Notes under the pieces: model-generated | What the model was told of the DNA's origin: nothing | What the model saw: only the letters and a program-made list of their open reading frames with translations | Database searches by the model: none | Assembly: GCF_022347545.1 (NCBI RefSeq) | Contig: NZ_JAKREW010000024.1 | Location: forward strand, 1 to 64,000 | Length of the DNA: 64,000 bases | Origin: Terribium retamae | GTDB taxonomy: Bacteria; Pseudomonadota; Alphaproteobacteria; Rhizobiales; Rhizobiaceae | Direction: 5' to 3' | Part shown: positions 60,693-64,000 of the stretch, piece by piece | Numbering within the stretch: the first letter of the stretch is position 1 | Layout of the letters: the number at the start of each line of letters is the position of its first letter | Program-made: the position numbers and the translations under genes

Positions 60693-60820
60693 GGCCGCAC
60701 CATCTTCCGGCGGCGTGAAATTTTCAAGCCTGGGCAGAATGTGATCGGTATTTCGCCTTTGCTCGATGCGGGGTTGTTGTCGAAGCGCCTGGATGTCGGC
60801 TTCGCGATCTTCGGTCGGGA

Positions 60821-61465
60821 TCAGCTCGACGGAATGCGGGGATCCTGCATCAGATAAAAGGTCCAGCGCGGCGTGTAGTCGGTGATGAGAAAGTCGAACT
60901 CTGCGGTTTCCTTCGGATCCACCTTGCCCCTGGTAAAAAGCAGCCGATCATAAGGCTCGAAGTTGCGGTCGAAGACGGCGAAATTCGTTGATGCGATGTT
61001 CTCGGGCTTTTTGTTGCGTTGATCGAAGGAAAGCCCGTCACCGAACACGCTCGGTTGGTCGAGAACTTCCTGCAATTCGAACTGGAATTCCACCCAGCTG
61101 TGGCCGCTGTTGTTGAGTGGCTTGATGCGCAAGTAGATAATGCCGCTGGCATAGTCGCCCGTGCTGTCGAAGGGTTGGATGGGCTTGATGGTGCGTATGG
61201 TCAGGGTCACCGGCGTCGCCGAGGTGAACTCCTCCTCGATGATGATCGGGTCCTTGCGGGTGCCTTTGCCGGAAACGCCGGTGATGCGGAAGCCGCCGAG
61301 TTCGTCGGAAAAGGAATAAGCTCCGCTTTCCCAAGTCTTTTGTTTCTTTTGGGCCAGACCGGGCGAGGCTATGAGGAGAAAGCCGAGGACGACCGCGGGC
61401 CATAGAAGGCACAGCACGGAACAGAGGCGCGGTATTGATAAGCCGGCTGGCCCATGAATGCGCAT
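60821..61465 (-). CDS. Secreted hypothetical protein
   Basis: A 214-aa protein with an N-terminal signal (SVLCLLWPAVVLGFLLIASPGLAQ) and a beta-rich mature domain (GAYSFSDELGGFRITGVSGK, then IIIEEEFTSATPVTLTIRTI and HSWVEFQFELQEVLDQPS). It may sit in the periplasm. I recognise the general look of an alphaproteobacterial hypothetical family but not a function. The ATG at 61465 places the signal properly; the frame extends to 61528. It is divergent from the ETF-QO gene. Confidence 0.7.
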   Translation of the reverse strand: MRIHGPAGLSIPRLCSVLCLLWPAVVLGFLLIASPGLAQKKQKTWESGAYSFSDELGGFRITGVSGKGTRKDPIIIEEEFTSATPVTLTIRTIKPIQPFDSTGDYASGIIYLRIKPLNNSGHSWVEFQFELQEVLDQPSVFGDGLSFDQRNKKPENIASTNFAVFDRNFEPYDRLLFTRGKVDPKETAEFDFLITDYTPRWTFYLMQDPRIPSS

Positions 61466-61691
61466 AAACAGGACTATGACCGATAACCGGGGTCTCGAAA
61501 AGCGCCAGTTTCCACCGATATGCTGCAATTGACGTTTACGTGAACGTCAATTAATCTGTCATGGACGGCGGCTTCGGCAATCCCGGAGGCGCTGCCGTCG
61601 TTCCATGCCGGTTTCGCGTCGCGGAATGATGCGCTATGGAGCGCATGAGCCAGCAATATGCCGGAACGGCAAGCCAGTGCGGAGGGACCTG

Positions 61692-63371
61692 ATGAGCGAG
61701 ATCGAACGCGAGAGCATGGAATTCGACGTGGTGATCGTCGGCGCCGGACCGGCGGGGCTCGCCGCGGCAATCCGGCTCAAGCAGGTCAACCCTGACCTTT
61801 CCGTCGTGGTGCTGGAAAAGGGTGGCGAAGCCGGTGCTCATATTCTGTCTGGCGCTGTCGTCGATCCAATCGGCATCGACCGTCTTCTGCCTGGCTGGCG
61901 CGAAGAGGGGGATCATCCTTTCAAGACCGAAGTCACGGCAGACCATTTCCTCGTGTTGGGACCTGCCGGTTCGTTCCGGCTGCCAAATGTGTTCATGCCG
62001 CCGCTGATGAACAATCACGGCAACTACATCGTCTCACTCGGTAATGTCTGCCGCTGGCTTGCCGGCAAGGCTGAAGCGCTCGGGGTCGAGATCTATCCCG
62101 GCTTTGCCGCTGCCGGTCTTCTCTACAACGAGGAGGGCGCGGTCACCGGTGTCTACACCGGTGACATGGGTGTCGAAAAAGATGGCTCGCAGGGGCCGAA
62201 CTTCGCGCCTGGCATGGCGCTTATGGGCAAATACGTGCTGATCGGCGAAGGCGCACGCGGTTCACTCGCGAAACAGCTCATTGCCAAATACCAGCTGGAT
62301 GCCGGTCGCGAGCCGGCCAAGTTCGGCATCGGCCTCAAGGAATTGTGGCAGGTCAAGCCGGAGAACCACAAGCTTGGTCTCGTTCAACACTCCTTCGGCT
62401 GGCCGCTCGACATGAAGACCGGCGGTGGTTCCTTCCTGTACCATCTGGAAGACAATCAGGTGGCGGTCGGCTTCGTCGTCCATCTGAATTATAAGAACCC
62501 GTATTTGTCACCTTTCGAGGAATTCCAGCGCTTCAAAACGCATCCGGCGATTGCCCCAACCTTCGCCGGCGCCAAGCGTATCGGCTACGGTGCTCGCGCC
62601 ATTACTGAGGGCGGCTGGCAGTCGGTACCCAAAATGTCGTTCCCTGGCGGTGTGTTGATGGGATGCGCTGCCGGCCTCGTCAACGTGCCGCGCATCAAGG
62701 GATCGCATAACGCCGTGCTCTCGGGCATGCTGGCGGCCGACCATGTCGCGGAAGCCATCGCCGCCGGTCGCGCTAATGACGAACTCGCCAGCTACGAAGA
62801 AGCCTGGCGTGGCAGCGACATCGGCAAGGACTTGAAGAAGGTGCGCAACGTCAAGCCGCTATGGTCACGTTTCGGCACTCTCGCCGGCGTCGGCCTCGGG
62901 GGCCTCGACATGTGGCTGAATACACTGTTCGGCTTTTCGCCCTTCGGTACACTGAAACACGGCAAGAGCGACGCTGCCTCGTTGGAGCCGGCCTCTAAAT
63001 ATCAGAAGATTGCCTATCCGAAGCCGGACGGCGTGCTCACCTTCGACCGTCTGTCGTCGGTCTTCCTGTCCGGGACCAATCACGAGGAGAACCAGCCGGT
63101 TCATCTCCAGGTCAAAGATGCCGCTTTGCAGGTGAAATCAGAGCATGACGTTTATGCGGGCCCGTCTACGCGCTATTGCCCGGCCGGCGTTTATGAGTGG
63201 GTGGATGCCGAAGGCAACGCTGCCGCCGATCCGTCCGCCAAGGATGTACGCTTCGTCATCAATGCGCAGAACTGCGTGCACTGCAAGACCTGCGACATCA
63301 AGGATCCGAACCAGAACATCAACTGGGTGCCGCCGCAGGGCGGCGAGGGACCGGTCTACCAGAACATGTGA
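61692..63371 (+). CDS. Electron transfer flavoprotein-ubiquinone oxidoreductase
   Basis: A 559-aa membrane-associated iron-sulfur flavoprotein that passes electrons from ETF (fatty-acid and amino-acid dehydrogenases) to ubiquinone. The FAD-binding motif is VIVGAGPAGLAAAIRL at residues 15-30. LEKGGEAGAHILSGAVVDP and GGWQSVPKMSFPGGVLMGC are family marks. The C-terminal ferredoxin-like domain has RYCPAGVYEW and NCVHCKTCDIKDPNQNINWV, giving four cysteines for one 4Fe-4S cluster. The ATG at 61692 follows GGAGGGA. It is monocistronic, as is usual. Confidence 0.95.
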   Translation: MSEIERESMEFDVVIVGAGPAGLAAAIRLKQVNPDLSVVVLEKGGEAGAHILSGAVVDPIGIDRLLPGWREEGDHPFKTEVTADHFLVLGPAGSFRLPNVFMPPLMNNHGNYIVSLGNVCRWLAGKAEALGVEIYPGFAAAGLLYNEEGAVTGVYTGDMGVEKDGSQGPNFAPGMALMGKYVLIGEGARGSLAKQLIAKYQLDAGREPAKFGIGLKELWQVKPENHKLGLVQHSFGWPLDMKTGGGSFLYHLEDNQVAVGFVVHLNYKNPYLSPFEEFQRFKTHPAIAPTFAGAKRIGYGARAITEGGWQSVPKMSFPGGVLMGCAAGLVNVPRIKGSHNAVLSGMLAADHVAEAIAAGRANDELASYEEAWRGSDIGKDLKKVRNVKPLWSRFGTLAGVGLGGLDMWLNTLFGFSPFGTLKHGKSDAASLEPASKYQKIAYPKPDGVLTFDRLSSVFLSGTNHEENQPVHLQVKDAALQVKSEHDVYAGPSTRYCPAGVYEWVDAEGNAAADPSAKDVRFVINAQNCVHCKTCDIKDPNQNINWVPPQGGEGPVYQNM

Positions 63372-63421
63372 TTTCGGCGCCGGCGCATCGATAATAAGAT
63401 GTGTAGAAGTCTCTTCTGGCA

Positions 63422-63449
63422 CGCTAAGGCACCATATGGTGCCTTAGCG
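63422..63449. repeat. Perfect 28-bp palindrome after the ETF-QO gene
   Basis: Positions 63422-63435 (CGCTAAGGCACCAT) are the exact reverse complement of 63436-63449, with no spacer. It lies 50 bp after the ETF-QO stop. The following bases are only modestly T-rich (CCTTAATTCG). It could be a terminator with a minimal loop or a protein-binding palindrome. Confidence 0.7.
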
Positions 63450-63531
63450 CCTTAATTCGACCGCACCGCAGCGCTTATCATCCCGTGCTCGCAATCAAAG
63501 GACGATAAACGTCGGCGGGCGGGAGGGTTTC

Positions 63532-64000
63532 ATGCACCGGTCTATCTTCTGCGGTCTCGCTGTTTTGTCGGTTGTCGGCGTGCTGCCTGGCGTCGCCATG
63601 GCCGGTTCGAAGGTGACCACCCATGTCCGCTCCTATGACATCGAAGGCGAGAACGGTCGTGCACTGATCCAGGCGATGGACAAGAGCGGCCCCAAGCACG
63701 GTTTTCTGACGCGGGCGATCGCGCAGACTTCCTACACGATTGACTGGGATTTCGATCTCAAGGCCAAGGCGGATGTCTGTCATCTCAGGGCTGCCAGCGC
63801 CACGCTGGACATGACCTACATGTATCCGCGCGTGACGACGCCGATGTCGCCGGCGTTACGCAAGCGTTGGCAACGTTTCCTCTCCGGTGTACGAGAGCAC
63901 GAGCAGACGCATGGGCGCATCGCCAGACAGGGCATAACCGCTGCTGAACGCGCGGTTGCCGATCTTGCCGTCGCCAACGACCCGCATTGCATCAAGACGC
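63532..64000 (+). CDS. DUF922-family putative metalloprotease, partial
   Basis: The gene is open to the right edge, with 156 codons visible. A signal peptide (residues 1-24, ending PGVAMA) is followed by a DUF922 domain. Marks are TSYTIDWDFDLKAKADVCHL, the LDMTYMYPR strand and the REHEQTHGRIAR motif, whose HEQTH fits a zinc-binding HExxH site. A predicted periplasmic zinc peptidase is the usual annotation; no activity is established. The ATG at 63532 has GGGAGGG just upstream. A Cys pair (VCHL ... HCIKT) brackets the active-site region. The C-terminus is missing. Confidence 0.82.
   Translation, partial: MHRSIFCGLAVLSVVGVLPGVAMAGSKVTTHVRSYDIEGENGRALIQAMDKSGPKHGFLTRAIAQTSYTIDWDFDLKAKADVCHLRAASATLDMTYMYPRVTTPMSPALRKRWQRFLSGVREHEQTHGRIARQGITAAERAVADLAVANDPHCIKT

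Noticed and set aside
1..64000. CRISPR arrays, insertion sequences, rRNA operons
   Set aside because: No regularly spaced direct repeats, transposase ORFs or rRNA-like sequence were seen anywhere in the window.

Overview
The window looks like a chromosomal segment from a Mesorhizobium/Phyllobacteriaceae-type alphaproteobacterium (Hyphomicrobiales). The signs are high GC, a MucR zinc-finger regulator with a C-x2-D metal site, an Omp2-type Rhizobiales porin, many Rhizobiales DUFs (DUF5330, DUF1491, DUF2336, DUF1254/1214, DUF922), and a gene order feuN-feuP-feuQ / cycHJKL (ccmIEFH) / degP / two-component pair / glnE / EF-hand / pleC that matches my memory of Sinorhizobium. Bases 1-174 are G/C homopolymer junk and are probably a contig-end artefact. 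The last gene runs off the right edge.

Layout. 0.2-5 kb: NCS1 nucleobase-type permease with a HutC-like palindrome in its promoter, facing a class 3 (ReAV-like) asparaginase; a Tat-exported beta-helix protein; a small GreA-like factor. 5-10.6 kb: two-subunit methylmalonyl-CoA mutase (propionyl-CoA/PHB carbon flow) divergent from a HerA-like ATPase, plus an unlisted 59-aa ORF. 10.7-18.7 kb: L,D-transpeptidase, class IV aminotransferase, Fe-type superoxide dismutase, Tat-exported metallo-hydrolase, a pair of c-type cytochromes, and an AraC regulator with an MFS exporter. 18.7-28.7 kb: oligopeptidase B, MucR, SufE, and a membrane histidine kinase of the DivJ/PleC type overlapping a peptidoglycan-binding membrane protein, followed by small conserved rhizobial proteins. 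28.9-36.3 kb: class A penicillin-binding protein, GNAT, HxlR, porin, DmpA-like peptidase, ProC.

36.5-54.2 kb is the most coherent block. A lone phage/GTA-type DUF3168 gene precedes the FeuN-FeuP-FeuQ envelope/osmotic signalling system. Next come the cytochrome c maturation genes ccmI-ccmE-ccmF-ccmH, the periplasmic protease DegP, an OmpR/EnvZ-like pair translationally coupled to glnE (nitrogen control of glutamine synthetase), an EF-hand protein and, convergently, a PleC-type kinase whose upstream region carries a cluster of GANTC (CcrM) sites.

54.4-64 kb: aminopeptidase N, an EamA transporter, an MmyB-type regulator divergent from a small membrane protein, a uracil-DNA glycosylase lacking two of the four iron-sulphur cysteines, a secreted hypothetical protein, ETF-ubiquinone oxidoreductase, and a partial DUF922 putative protease.

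I saw no tRNA or rRNA gene, CRISPR array, insertion sequence or intact prophage. I found no clear new multi-gene defence or biosynthetic system. The most unusual items are the iron-sulphur-depleted UDG, the isolated DUF3168 gene, the kinase/peptidoglycan-binding overlap, and the regulatory palindromes and GANTC cluster. Start codons were often moved downstream of the longest ORF, using ribosome binding sites and signal peptides. Family assignments come from recognising the sequences by eye, not from searches.
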